This document shows, piece after piece, positions 18,754 to 26,944 of a stretch of DNA of 64,000 bases (its first letter is position 1; each line of letters begins with the position of its first letter). A model generated the notes under the pieces. That model saw only the letters and a list, made by a program, of their open reading frames with translations. It had not been told where the DNA came from and did no database searches. The stretch comes from Henriciella sp. (lineage in GTDB: Bacteria > Pseudomonadota > Alphaproteobacteria > Caulobacterales > Hyphomonadaceae), in contig JAEPOM010000005.1 of NCBI GenBank assembly GCA_017642885.1, positions 1 through 64,000 of the forward strand. Direction: 5' to 3'. The position numbers and the translations under genes are program-made.

Positions 18754-19302
18754 ATGTTGAAGGCACTATTAATCTCAACAGCATTGCTGGCAGCCAGCCC
18801 GTTGGCGACCGCCGGAAGCAATGATTTCAACAGCGCAGAGGCGCTGGTTAGCTCTGCCGCGATTGATATCGCGGAAACCGAAAACACACGCGTTGCGGAC
18901 GCGGTTTTGTCTCACATCGATACGCGGGCAATCGCAAGTTTCACGCTGGGGCGTTACGGACGGACCCTCGCGCCTGCGGAAAAAGCACGTTTCGTCAACG
19001 CGTTTGAAAGCTACCTGCGCCGGCAGATCGAAGCCAATGCGCACCAATTTTCTGGCGTCGCAGTGGATGTGGTGGATTCACAGGCACGTAATGCCCGGGA
19101 CAGCATCATCACAACCAAGGTTCGACGCGACGGCGCTGACATGAAGATTCGCTGGCGTGTGATTGAACGTCACGGAGAATGGTCCGTCGTCGACCTCGAA
19201 GTTGCTGGAATCTGGCTCGCCATCGAACAACGCGCACAAGTCGCCTCGATTCTTGGCCGCCCAGGCGCAAGCATTGACGACGTAATCGCACAATTCGGCT
19301 AA
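18754..19302 (+). CDS. mlaC: MlaC/Ttg2D-family periplasmic phospholipid-binding protein
   Basis: A 182-residue exported protein: signal peptide (MLKALLISTALLAASPLATA) followed by the MlaC fold. Recognisable points are FTLGRYGRTLAPAEKARFVNAFESYLRRQ and the end VDLEVAGIWLAIEQRAQVASIL. MlaC ferries phospholipids between outer-membrane MlaA and inner-membrane MlaD; an MlaD-like protein is encoded at 14363. AAGGA lies 7 bases before the ATG. The family is also annotated as toluene-tolerance protein. Confidence 0.88.
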   Translation: MLKALLISTALLAASPLATAGSNDFNSAEALVSSAAIDIAETENTRVADAVLSHIDTRAIASFTLGRYGRTLAPAEKARFVNAFESYLRRQIEANAHQFSGVAVDVVDSQARNARDSIITTKVRRDGADMKIRWRVIERHGEWSVVDLEVAGIWLAIEQRAQVASILGRPGASIDDVIAQFG

Positions 19303-19341
19303 GGCTTCCCTCGCTGGGACGTTTAGATTAGGCGAACCCGG

Positions 19342-20166
19342 ATGGCCGATTTTTTCGCTCAATATGGCGTACTGATTCTCGCACTTGCAGGGTGTGGGAT
19401 CGTAAGTGGCGTCGCGGCCGGTCTTTTCGGGATTGGCGGCGGCGCCATTATCGTACCGGTTTTGATCATTCTTTTCGAGGGACTCGGCTTTTCGGACAGT
19501 GCCAGTCATGTCGCGATCGCCACCTCGCTCGCGACAATTATCCTGACATCGGCTCGGTCCGTGATGGCGCACCATAAGCGCGGGGCCGTAGACTGGCAGA
19601 TTATCCGAACCTGGGCGCCGTGGATAATGATTGGTGCTTTTGCAGGGCAGCTGGTTGCTGGTCAGATGTCAGCCGCCGCATTGAAAGCGTTCTTTGGTGC
19701 AATGGCTTATCTGCTGGCGGCGCAACTCTTTTTCGGGCGTCCGGGCTGGCGTCTCGCGGACGACATGCCGACGGGACCAGCGCGCGCTGGTTTTGGCACA
19801 GGGGTCGGTGTCCTTTCGGCGCTAATGGGCATTGGCGGTGGAACATTTGGCGTCAGCTTGATGACCGTTTACGGGCGGGCCATCCATCAGGCCGTTGCAA
19901 CCGCAGCCGGGTTCGGAATCGCGATTGGATTGCCGAGCGCCATCACAGCGATATTCGTGGGGTGGGGACAGGAAGGATTGCCGCCATTTTCAATTGGCTA
20001 CGTCAACGTCGCGGCGTTCGCACTGATTTCCGTATTCACGGTGACCATGGCCCCCGTCGGCGCCCGTTTGGCGCACAAGCTTGATGCGAGGCTGTTGAAG
20101 CGACTGTTCGCGATCTTGCTCGCCGTGGTTGCGACCAAGATGCTTTACGACACTATTGTTGGATGA
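19342..20166 (+). CDS. TSUP/TauE-SafE family membrane permease
   Basis: A 274-residue polytopic membrane protein of the sulfite/organosulfonate exporter-like TSUP family. The internal duplication typical of the family is visible: GIVSGVAAGLFGIGGGAIIVPVL in the first half and VGVLSALMGIGGGTFGVSLMT in the second. About eight membrane helices can be drawn. Substrates in this family include sulfite, sulfoacetate, thiosulfate and other small anions; the sequence does not decide which. The last 14 bases overlap the convergent retropepsin-like gene. Confidence 0.88.
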   Translation: MADFFAQYGVLILALAGCGIVSGVAAGLFGIGGGAIIVPVLIILFEGLGFSDSASHVAIATSLATIILTSARSVMAHHKRGAVDWQIIRTWAPWIMIGAFAGQLVAGQMSAAALKAFFGAMAYLLAAQLFFGRPGWRLADDMPTGPARAGFGTGVGVLSALMGIGGGTFGVSLMTVYGRAIHQAVATAAGFGIAIGLPSAITAIFVGWGQEGLPPFSIGYVNVAAFALISVFTVTMAPVGARLAHKLDARLLKRLFAILLAVVATKMLYDTIVG

Positions 20167-20698
20167 TCATTCGGTCGCCGCGGAACTCGTAAGAGTACAG
20201 TTCACGTAAAAACGTCATCCCGAGAAGCGACTGCTCCAGATCCGTGCGCAGCACCATGGCTTCGACATTCTTGACTTTGACCTGACCGATTTGGATCTGA
20301 TCAATGACCACGCTCGCGCCCATCGTTTTGCCACCAGCCGTGCGGATTTCCCAACGATAGTCGAGCTGGTTGGGGCGTAGCCCCATTTTTTGCGCGTCCT
20401 TGTAGGTCAGCGCCACGACGCTGGCGCCGGTATCAACCATGAACTCGACGCTGGTCTTTTTGTTGACCAGGGCCCGGGTCCAGTAATGGCCGTCCGGGCG
20501 ATTGCGGATTGTGGTCTTGCGCCGGGCGGTCGTCGTGGGCTCATCCACGGCTAGAGACGCCACGCTCGGCGCCGTGGTCGCTGCCGACGTTGTTTCGGAT
20601 GACGGATCCGTTTCAAGCTTGGGATCCAGATATAGACCGATGACGGCTGCAACCCCAGCCGCGAGCGCGAACGTCGCTATGATGTTTGACGTTTTCAT
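20153..20698 (-). CDS. Retropepsin-like aspartic protease, clan AA, membrane-anchored
   Basis: A 181-residue protein with one N-terminal membrane helix (about residues 5-24) and a Ser/Thr-rich linker. A single aspartic-protease domain follows, with the active-site motif FMVDTGASVVALTYKDAQKMGL and later VKNVEAMVLRTDLEQSLLGMTFL. As in retroviral proteases, one Asp per chain means it must dimerise to form the catalytic pair. The arrangement fits the bacterial TIGR02281 group. It is coupled to DUF1289 by an ATGA overlap. Confidence 0.88.
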   Translation of the reverse strand: MKTSNIIATFALAAGVAAVIGLYLDPKLETDPSSETTSAATTAPSVASLAVDEPTTTARRKTTIRNRPDGHYWTRALVNKKTSVEFMVDTGASVVALTYKDAQKMGLRPNQLDYRWEIRTAGGKTMGASVVIDQIQIGQVKVKNVEAMVLRTDLEQSLLGMTFLRELYSYEFRGDRMIIQQ

Positions 20699-20901
20699 CC
20701 GGCCACTCCCAGTTTGCCGATCGCTTTTAAGTGTTTCAAACGTTCGGGCAATTGATCCATCACTTCACGGCGGCCTGCATCATCGAATTGCATCCAACCG
20801 CCAATCTCTTTGAGACTGCGCCCGCAACCCAGGCATAGCCCCGTCTGGCCATCCACGGCGCAGACTTTTATGCACGGGCTTTCTATGTTCGGACGGGTCA
20901 T
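20695..20901 (-). CDS. DUF1289 small Cys-rich protein
   Basis: A 68-residue protein with the DUF1289 pattern: IESPCIKVCAVDGQTGLCLGCGRSLKEIGGW, four cysteines arranged as CxxxC...CxxC and likely to bind a metal. A Trp-Met helix and the end block VMDQLPERLKHL follow. The family is widespread in proteobacteria and has no established function. It is the first gene of a two-gene unit with the retropepsin-like protease (ATGA overlap) and is divergent from the CobT-like gene, with 127 bases between them. Confidence 0.9.
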   Translation of the reverse strand: MTRPNIESPCIKVCAVDGQTGLCLGCGRSLKEIGGWMQFDDAGRREVMDQLPERLKHLKAIGKLGVAG

Positions 20902-21028
20902 GGGATCACCTGTAAGCGAAGACTCTCAAAATATACTTGCGACAGTTTCATCAAATTACCAAATCCAGAATTGACTTGCGCATTGAAATGGGGGCGTTTT
21001 ACGCGCGTAAAGCCACTGGGGAATCAGC

Positions 21029-22027
21029 GTGCCAGAAGCCGAAAACATTACAGGTCCGTTTGATGATGTGCGCGAACTCGCGATGCGTCCGAGCACCTTC
21101 GATTCCGAAAGTTCGCAGAAAGTCTACGAAGCGCTGCTCGGTATGGGCCGCGAGGGTGATTTTGGTCGCCTTGGCGACGGCGCCGCATGGCTTGCAGGAT
21201 GGCAGGGGCGATATCCTCCGCGACTGGAAAGTCCAACCCTCGCGATTTTCGCAGGATCGCACGGCATCTCACAGAATGGCGTCACGCTTTCTTCGATCGA
21301 TAGCACGCGCGAAAAAGTGGATGCGCTTAGAGAGGGGCGTGCGCCGCTATCAGCGATCTCGACCCAGGTCGAAGCGAATATTCGTGTGTTCGAACTGGCG
21401 CTGGACAAGCCGACCAACGATATCACAGTCGACGCGGCCATGACGGAGCGAGAATGCGCGGCGACGATTGCGTATGGATTTGAGGCTCTGGAGGGCAAAC
21501 CAGATTTGATTGCACTCGGCGTGATCGGGGCAGGCATCGGGACCGCTGCAGCTGCGGTCGCTTGCGCGCTGTATGGGGGGGCTTCGGACTATTGGGTGCG
21601 ACCTGGGCCTCAGATTCCCTCTGAAATGAACCAGCAGCGCATGGAGATTGTCAATCAGGCCCTGCGCACGCACAGAGGCAACCTCTCCGATCCTCTTGAA
21701 GCACTGCGATGCCTGGGCGGCCGCGAGCTTGCGGCCTGTGTGGGTACAATTATCGCAGCGCGCCAACAGGGGATTCCGGTCCTGATTGATGGATTCGCGA
21801 CAACGATTGCAGCAGGGGTTGTTCACGCGCTCAACCCTCAGGGCATTGAGCATGTCAGAGCCGCGCACGTCACGCGTCGCCCGGCCCACGAAGCGGCGCT
21901 GGAGCGCTTGGGCATGACGCCGATGGCGGAGTTTGAGTTCAATACGGGTGGCGGCATGGGATCGGCGGCAGCGATTGGCCTCCTGAGAACCGCCTGTGCA
22001 CCTTTTTTAGGCCAGCCACAAAAATAA
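21029..22027 (+). CDS. CobT-family phosphoribosyltransferase homologue with altered active site
   Basis: A 332-residue protein, start GTG at 21029, that follows the nicotinate-nucleotide:dimethylbenzimidazole phosphoribosyltransferase fold from end to end. Corresponding segments are FGRLGDGAAWLAG, SHGISQNGVT, IALGVIGAGIGTAAAA, GIPVLIDGFATTIAA and TGGGMGSAAAIGLL. In characterised CobT the general-base Glu lies in a GEG(S/T)GA loop and another conserved Glu in GE(L/M)G. Here these read GGGMGS and GVIGAG, so both glutamates are missing, and the DHG motif is SHG. Identity with CobT is thus structural rather than clearly catalytic. No other cobalamin gene is adjacent. It may be a divergent CobT or a repurposed homologue. 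Confidence 0.75.
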   Translation: MPEAENITGPFDDVRELAMRPSTFDSESSQKVYEALLGMGREGDFGRLGDGAAWLAGWQGRYPPRLESPTLAIFAGSHGISQNGVTLSSIDSTREKVDALREGRAPLSAISTQVEANIRVFELALDKPTNDITVDAAMTERECAATIAYGFEALEGKPDLIALGVIGAGIGTAAAAVACALYGGASDYWVRPGPQIPSEMNQQRMEIVNQALRTHRGNLSDPLEALRCLGGRELAACVGTIIAARQQGIPVLIDGFATTIAAGVVHALNPQGIEHVRAAHVTRRPAHEAALERLGMTPMAEFEFNTGGGMGSAAAIGLLRTACAPFLGQPQK

Positions 22028-22066
22028 AATTTCCCTTCCGCTGCGGTATCTGAGACAAAGTGACGT

Positions 22067-22082
22067 TTACGTTCGCGTTAAC
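22067..22082 (+). promoter_or_regulatory. Possible CtrA-like box TTAC-N7-TTAAC
   Basis: TTAC at 22067-22070 and TTAAC at 22078-22082 with a 7-base spacer, one mismatch from the Caulobacterales CtrA consensus TTAA-N7-TTAA(C). It lies about 70 bases before the acyl-CoA dehydrogenase start. A single near-match of this kind can easily arise by chance. Confidence 0.22.
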
Positions 22083-22150
22083 TTGCTTTTCACGCGCGCG
22101 CGCGGCACTAAGTGGTCAAATATTGCCAAAGAACTCTGGGAAGTCTCGTC

Positions 22151-23347
22151 ATGAATTTAGAATTTTCGCCCGAAGAAGTCGCCTTTCGCGAAGAGGTTCG
22201 CACCTTTATCGAAGAAAACTATCCGGAAGAACTGAAAGGGATCGGGAGCCGCGAAGATCTGAGCCGAGACCAATTCCTAGCCTGGCACAAAGTCCTCGGT
22301 AAAAAAGGCTGGTCAGCACCCGCCTGGCCAGAAAAATACGGCGGCACGGGTTGGACTTCCACCCAGCGCTATATTTGGTCCGAGGAAAATGCCCGGGTTG
22401 ATGCCATGATGCCTCTACCTTTCGGCGTCGCTATGGTCGCGCCGGTGATCTACACTTTTGGCAATGACGAGCAAAAAGCGCGTTACCTCCCCAAAATTCT
22501 GTCGGGTGAAGAGTGGTGGTGTCAGGGTTATTCAGAGCCCGGTGCAGGCTCCGATCTTGCCAGCATCAAAACGACAGCGGTCCGCGATGGGGACCACTAT
22601 GTGATCAATGGTCAGAAGACCTGGACGACGCTGGCCCAGCACGCCGATTGGGGCTTCTTCCTTTGCCGCACAGACCCGGACGCCCCAAAGCGGCAGGAGG
22701 GCATCTCTTTCATTCTCGTCGACATGACGACGCCGGGCATTGAGGTTCGTCCAATCATCACGATTGATGGCGGACACGAGGTCAATGAAGTTTGGTTGAC
22801 CGATGTTCGCGTACCCGTCGAGAACCGCGTCGGGGAAGAGAACCAAGGTTGGACTTACGCTAAATTCCTGCTCGCTCACGAGCGTTCCGGCATCGCTGGC
22901 GTTGCTCGTTCGAAGCGCGGTATTGAGCGTCTGCGCAACATTGCCTCAACTGAGGTGCTCGACGGCGAGCCGCTGATCAATGATGATTCATTCGCTCGCA
23001 AGATCAGCCAGCTTGAGATTGATCTAACGGCGCTCGAATTCACCGAGCTGCGCACTTTGGCGCGTGAGTCTGAAGGCAAGGGTCCAGGGCCTGAAAGCTC
23101 CATTCTCAAGGTCAAAGGGACAGAAATTCAGCAGCGGCTGACAGAATTGACGCTGGAAGCCGTCGGAAATTACGGCGCCCCGGATTATCGCGGTTTCCCT
23201 GAGGATGGCTCGAATGAGTTCCCGATCGGACCGGACTATGCACACCATTCTGCGCCGACCTATTTCAACTTCCGCAAGACCTCGATCTATGGCGGATCGA
23301 ACGAAATTCAGCGCAACATCATCACGAAAATGATCCTGGGCCTGTAA
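22151..23347 (+). CDS. Acyl-CoA dehydrogenase, first subunit of a pair
   Basis: A 398-residue FAD-dependent acyl-CoA dehydrogenase. The ATG at 22151 (MNLEFSPEEVAFREEVRTF) is chosen over an upstream GTG at 22112 because family members begin this way. Visible signatures are WPEKYGGTGWTSTQRYIW, the FAD/substrate block QGYSEPGAGSDLASIKTTA, INGQKTWTTLAQHADW and the C-terminal TSIYGGSNEIQRNIITKMILGL. The next gene, 27 bases on, encodes a second and different acyl-CoA dehydrogenase. Such adjacent pairs are known to form heterotetramers for bulky or branched CoA substrates (steroid side-chain FadE type); that role here is inference. Confidence 0.93.
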   Translation: MNLEFSPEEVAFREEVRTFIEENYPEELKGIGSREDLSRDQFLAWHKVLGKKGWSAPAWPEKYGGTGWTSTQRYIWSEENARVDAMMPLPFGVAMVAPVIYTFGNDEQKARYLPKILSGEEWWCQGYSEPGAGSDLASIKTTAVRDGDHYVINGQKTWTTLAQHADWGFFLCRTDPDAPKRQEGISFILVDMTTPGIEVRPIITIDGGHEVNEVWLTDVRVPVENRVGEENQGWTYAKFLLAHERSGIAGVARSKRGIERLRNIASTEVLDGEPLINDDSFARKISQLEIDLTALEFTELRTLARESEGKGPGPESSILKVKGTEIQQRLTELTLEAVGNYGAPDYRGFPEDGSNEFPIGPDYAHHSAPTYFNFRKTSIYGGSNEIQRNIITKMILGL

Positions 23348-23374
23348 GGTAACCGGGCAACAGGAGGAAGACTT

Positions 23375-24532
23375 ATGGATTTCAACTTCACCGAAGAGCA
23401 AACCATGATCCGCGACAGCCTCGCACGGCTGATCCGGGAGCAGTACGACTTTGAAACCCGTACCAACGTGGTCAATTCTGAAAGCGGCTGGCGACCTGAA
23501 ATGTGGGCGCAGTTCGCTGAGCTTGGCTTGTTCATGGCGCCGTTCAGCGAAGATGATGGCGGCCTCGGCGGCGGCCCACTCGACGCTATGGTCGTGATGG
23601 AAGAATTCGGCAAAGGCCTCGTGGTCGAGCCGTTCGTACCAAGCGTTGTCTGCGGCGGTGGTTTTCTGAAGCACGCTGGGTCAGCGGCGCAGAAAGAAGA
23701 ACACTTGCAGGCCATCATGGGCGGTGCGAGCACATTTGCGTTCGCATATGCCGAACCACGTGGCCGCTACAATCTGGCGGATCTCGAAACCACCGCCAAG
23801 AAAGATGGCGCGGGCTATGTGCTGAACGGACACAAGGCCGTTGTGATCGGTGCGCCATGGGCAGACAAGCTCATTGTCACAGCTCGCACAGGCGGCGATC
23901 GCCGTGATACAGGCGGGATCTCAGTCTTTATCGTCGATAAGGGCGCAGACGGTGTCACAACTCGCGATTATCCAACGGTAGATGGCCGCCGGGCATCTGA
24001 AGTCTATCTCGAGAATGTTTCGGTTGGTGCTGATGCGCTGATCGGCGGAGAAGGCGAGGGCCTACCGCTGATTGAGCAGGTTGTTGATGAAGCCATCGCA
24101 GCGACTTGTGCAGAAGCCGTTGGCGCGATGGGCGTCGCGCATCAGATGACGGTTGAATACTCACGTCAGCGCAAGCAATTCGGTACACCGATTGGCAAAT
24201 TCCAGGTGCTCCAGCATCGCATGGTCGACATGTTCATGGAGCACGAGCAATCAATCTCGATGACCTATATGGCGACCCTGAAGCTGGGCGAGAGTGAAGT
24301 GGACCGTAAGAAGGCTGCCTCTGCGGCCAAGGTGCGGATCGGCCAGTCCGGCCGCTTCGTCGGTCAGGAATCAATCCAGATCCATGGCGGAATGGGCATG
24401 ACGGAAGAATTGGCCGTCGGTCACTATTTCAAGCGCCTGACCATGATCGACTCCGAGTTCGGCAACGTTGATCACCACATGCGTCGCTACACACAGCTGA
24501 GCGCAACCGATCTGAAGGCTGCTGCTGAATAA
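23375..24532 (+). CDS. Acyl-CoA dehydrogenase, second subunit of a pair
   Basis: A 385-residue acyl-CoA dehydrogenase-family protein beginning MDFNFTEEQTMIRDSLARL, preceded by AGGAGGA. It shows FMAPFSEDDGGLGGGPLDAM, AYAEPRGRYNLADLETTA and YSRQRKQFGTPIGKFQVLQHRMVDM. The C-terminal block IQIHGGMGMTEELAVGHYFKRL holds FAD-contacting residues. Together with the preceding gene it probably forms a heteromeric alpha2beta2 enzyme. A strong rho-independent terminator follows 26 bases after the stop, ending the two-gene unit. Confidence 0.92.
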   Translation: MDFNFTEEQTMIRDSLARLIREQYDFETRTNVVNSESGWRPEMWAQFAELGLFMAPFSEDDGGLGGGPLDAMVVMEEFGKGLVVEPFVPSVVCGGGFLKHAGSAAQKEEHLQAIMGGASTFAFAYAEPRGRYNLADLETTAKKDGAGYVLNGHKAVVIGAPWADKLIVTARTGGDRRDTGGISVFIVDKGADGVTTRDYPTVDGRRASEVYLENVSVGADALIGGEGEGLPLIEQVVDEAIAATCAEAVGAMGVAHQMTVEYSRQRKQFGTPIGKFQVLQHRMVDMFMEHEQSISMTYMATLKLGESEVDRKKAASAAKVRIGQSGRFVGQESIQIHGGMGMTEELAVGHYFKRLTMIDSEFGNVDHHMRRYTQLSATDLKAAAE

Positions 24533-24558
24533 GCTTAACCCTCTCGATTTGACAAATG

Positions 24559-24593
24559 GCCCTGCCGCGCAAGACTGTGCGGCAGGGCTTTTT
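24559..24593 (+). terminator. Rho-independent terminator after the acyl-CoA dehydrogenase pair
   Basis: A perfect 10-base stem GCCCTGCCGC / GCGGCAGGGC (24559-24568 and 24579-24588) with a 10-base loop, followed directly by TTTTT. Position and form fit an intrinsic terminator for the upstream plus-strand genes. Confidence 0.88.
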
Positions 24594-24609
24594 CTGTTTG
24601 GAGGATGAG

Positions 24610-25185
24610 ATGTATCGATTGGGATTGAGCGTCGGATTGGGCATTATTCTGGCTGGGTGTGCGGTCGCGCAGGACGCAGCGCCCGCAGCACCGGCGTCGC
24701 CGCCGCCTCCACCGCCGCCATGTGAGGGCGAGGCCTACCATCAATTCGATTTCTGGGTGGGAGACTGGAGTGTCACCGCGACTAACGGACAGTTCGCGGG
24801 AACCAACGCGATTACGCGCGAAGAAGCTGGGTGTCTGTTGCTGGAAACCTGGACATCCGCCGGTGGCACGACCGGGCAGAGCTATAATTACTATAACCCC
24901 GACACGGATAAGTGGCGTCAGGTCTGGGTCAGCGCCGGTGCCTTGATCGATTACGAGGGCGGATTGACAGAAACCGGCTCAATGAAACTGACCGGTACGA
25001 TCACCTATCACGGCACGACTCAATCGGCACCGTTCACGGGCGAGTGGACGCTGAATGAGGACGGGACGGTGACCCAGCATTTTGAGCAGTACAATCCCGA
25101 GACGGACGAATGGGCCACCTGGTTTACCGGGATCTATACCCGCCAGGAACCGGAAGCTCCCGAAGCCGCTAGCGCGCCAGACTAA
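24610..25185 (+). CDS. Lipoprotein of DUF1579-like type
   Basis: A 191-residue protein. Starting at the ATG at 24610 it has a lipoprotein signal peptide with lipobox ILAGC (Cys at residue 17). A start at 24556 lies within the upstream terminator and is unlikely. A Pro-rich spacer (SPPPPPPP) precedes a beta-rich domain with FDFWVGDWSVTA, YNYYNPDTDKWRQVWV and FEQYNPETDEWATWF. This resembles the DUF1579/heme-free lipocalin-like proteins that bind small hydrophobic ligands, an assignment made by pattern only. It is isolated between the terminator and an enoyl-CoA hydratase gene. Confidence 0.7.
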   Translation: MYRLGLSVGLGIILAGCAVAQDAAPAAPASPPPPPPPCEGEAYHQFDFWVGDWSVTATNGQFAGTNAITREEAGCLLLETWTSAGGTTGQSYNYYNPDTDKWRQVWVSAGALIDYEGGLTETGSMKLTGTITYHGTTQSAPFTGEWTLNEDGTVTQHFEQYNPETDEWATWFTGIYTRQEPEAPEAASAPD

Positions 25186-25278
25186 TCCGGCGCGTACAGC
25201 GACTTGCCGCTAGGCAAATGGTGACAGGATACAACGCATCTGCCAAAGCAAGGCACGTCTAATCTGAGGAGTTCGTCC

Positions 25279-26076
25279 ATGTCTGTCATCAAGCTCGAAA
25301 AGCAAGGTCCAATTGCCATTCTCACGCTGAATCGGCCTGATATGATGAACGCGCTCGGTCAGGAGGGAGACGGCGCGGCAGTCGTCTCGGCCTGTGCGGA
25401 AATTGAAGCGGATCCGGATATTCGATGCGCCATTCTAACCGGTGCAGGACGCGCGTTCTCAGCCGGAGGGGACGTGAAAGCCATGCGCGATCGCCAGGGT
25501 GCATTCGCAGGCTCGCCTTACAATGTGCGTGAGGGTTATCGCCGCAATATCCATCAAATCGTGAAGTCGCTCTACAATCTCGAAGTGCCGCTGATTGCCG
25601 CCGTGAATGGGGCGGCGATCGGACTTGGGTGCGATGTGGCGTGCATGGCGGATGTACGGATTTCGTCCGATAAGGCGAAGTTTGGGGTGACCTTCCTGAA
25701 GCTTGGACTGATCCCGGGCGATGGCGGGGCTTGGCTCCTGCCGCGGATTATTGGCGCCAGCCGTGCCGCGGAATTACTATTCACCGGCGACGTGATTGAC
25801 GCAGCCACCGCGCAAGACTGGGGCCTCATTTCAAGAGCGGTACCGGGCGAAACGCTGATGGATGAAGCCATGGCCCTCGCGACACGAATGGCCGCCCAGC
25901 CACCGCAAAGCCTGCGCGTTGCGAAAACGCTGCTGCGACACGGCACCACAGCGAGCTATGAGACGATCATGGAAATGTCAGCCGCGGCGCAGTCGATGAT
26001 GCACCACACTGAGGACCATATCGAAGGCGTCAATGCCATCTTGGAGAAGCGCACGCCGACTTTTGAGGGCAAGTAA
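25279..26076 (+). CDS. Enoyl-CoA hydratase/isomerase family protein
   Basis: A 265-residue crotonase-fold protein. Landmarks are ILTLNRPDMMNALG, the first oxyanion-hole block GAGRAFSAGGDVKAM, and the second oxyanion/catalytic block AAVNGAAIGLGCDVACMADVRI. FLKLGLIPGDGGAWLLPRIIG follows, where one catalytic acid position is Asp/Gly-rich as in several non-hydratase members. It likely acts on acyl-CoA intermediates together with the acyl-CoA dehydrogenases upstream, but the substrate cannot be told. A GAGGA motif precedes the ATG. It converges on the MAPEG gene with two bases between the stops. Confidence 0.92.
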   Translation: MSVIKLEKQGPIAILTLNRPDMMNALGQEGDGAAVVSACAEIEADPDIRCAILTGAGRAFSAGGDVKAMRDRQGAFAGSPYNVREGYRRNIHQIVKSLYNLEVPLIAAVNGAAIGLGCDVACMADVRISSDKAKFGVTFLKLGLIPGDGGAWLLPRIIGASRAAELLFTGDVIDAATAQDWGLISRAVPGETLMDEAMALATRMAAQPPQSLRVAKTLLRHGTTASYETIMEMSAAAQSMMHHTEDHIEGVNAILEKRTPTFEGK

Positions 26077-26078
26077 GC

Positions 26079-26489
26079 CTAAAGCGCTTTGGAAATCACT
26101 AGTCCGGCGAGCAGCAGTCCGCCAAGATAGGTCACAAGGGCACCTATTACCTTGAGTGCATGCGGTTTTTCCAGGGTTTCGCAGATCAGAAACCCGACCG
26201 CGTGCAAGAATCTCGAAACGGTGACTGCAATGATCGTCCACGTGACAAGACCGCCGAGATCTCTGCCTTGATACACAAACCCGACGACCAGGAACAAGCC
26301 AATCAGAAGCGCGGCATACTCGGCCGCGTTTCCGTGCGCGCGCTGCGCCTTGGCCATGGCTGAGGTCGGGTCGAGTGGCGCACCATACGCAATGGTTTTG
26401 CTGGAGCCACGTTGAATGCTCGTCCAGAATGCGAGCAACAAGGTCAGGATGATCAGACTGGCGCAACAGAGTAAAACGACAGAGCTCAT
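26079..26489 (-). CDS. MAPEG-family membrane protein
   Basis: A 136-residue integral membrane protein with four predicted helices. From the ATG at 26489 (MSSVVLLCCASLIILTLLLAFW), preceded by GGGAGG at good spacing, it shows the family hallmark RAHGNAAEYAALLIGLFLV and later SRFLHAVGF. MAPEG proteins include microsomal glutathione transferases and eicosanoid-synthesis enzymes; bacterial members are mostly of unknown substrate. An in-frame start further upstream (26540) lacks a ribosome-binding site. Confidence 0.9.
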   Translation of the reverse strand: MSSVVLLCCASLIILTLLLAFWTSIQRGSSKTIAYGAPLDPTSAMAKAQRAHGNAAEYAALLIGLFLVVGFVYQGRDLGGLVTWTIIAVTVSRFLHAVGFLICETLEKPHALKVIGALVTYLGGLLLAGLVISKAL

Positions 26490-26557
26490 TTGATTAGCCT
26501 CCCAAAAGTATTCCAATCCGTGTAGAGCGCTTCGGACCATCAGAAAAGGACACCGCC

Positions 26558-26944
26558 ATGCCTTCTCCTCGCCAGCTTATCTCAACGGGGTCTCCGTTTG
26601 AGCAGACCATGGGATACTCGCGCGCGGTGGTGCAGGGTGATTGGTGCTTCGTTTCCGGCGTGACCGGTTACGATTACGCGACGATGGAAATGCCCGACGA
26701 TGTTGCCGTTCAAGCACGCTTTTGCTTTGAAACGATCCGCTCTGTGCTGGCTGAAGCCGGTTTCGAGATGGCCGATATTGCGCGGGTTCAATACACGGTC
26801 ACAGATCGCGAGTTAGTGACGCGCGTTCAGCCGGTTCTGGAAAAGTATCTCGGGGGCGTTCGTCCCGCAGCCACGATGGTTATTGCTGGCCTTATTGATG
26901 TTGAGATGAAGATCGAAATCGAAGTCACCGCCTTCCGCGGCTAA
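26558..26944 (+). CDS. RidA/YjgF family protein
   Basis: A 128-residue trimeric-type RidA homologue. RidA hydrolyses reactive enamine/imine intermediates released by PLP enzymes. Family features are SPFEQTMGYSRAVVQGDWCFVSGVTGYD near the N-terminus, QARFCFETIRSVLAEAGFEMADI and the end IDVEMKIEIEVTAFRG with the conserved Glu. The arginine typical of imine-hydrolysing members (RPATM) is present in the GVRPAATMVI segment. AAAAGGA precedes the ATG. The last 20 bases overlap the convergent beta-propeller gene. Confidence 0.92.
   Translation: MPSPRQLISTGSPFEQTMGYSRAVVQGDWCFVSGVTGYDYATMEMPDDVAVQARFCFETIRSVLAEAGFEMADIARVQYTVTDRELVTRVQPVLEKYLGGVRPAATMVIAGLIDVEMKIEIEVTAFRG

Noticed and set aside
20902-21028. 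Possible cobalamin riboswitch before the CobT-like gene (AAGCCACTGGGG near 21009)
   Set aside because: Only the short GCCACTG-like piece is present; the 127-base divergent gap is too short for the full element and other conserved blocks are absent.
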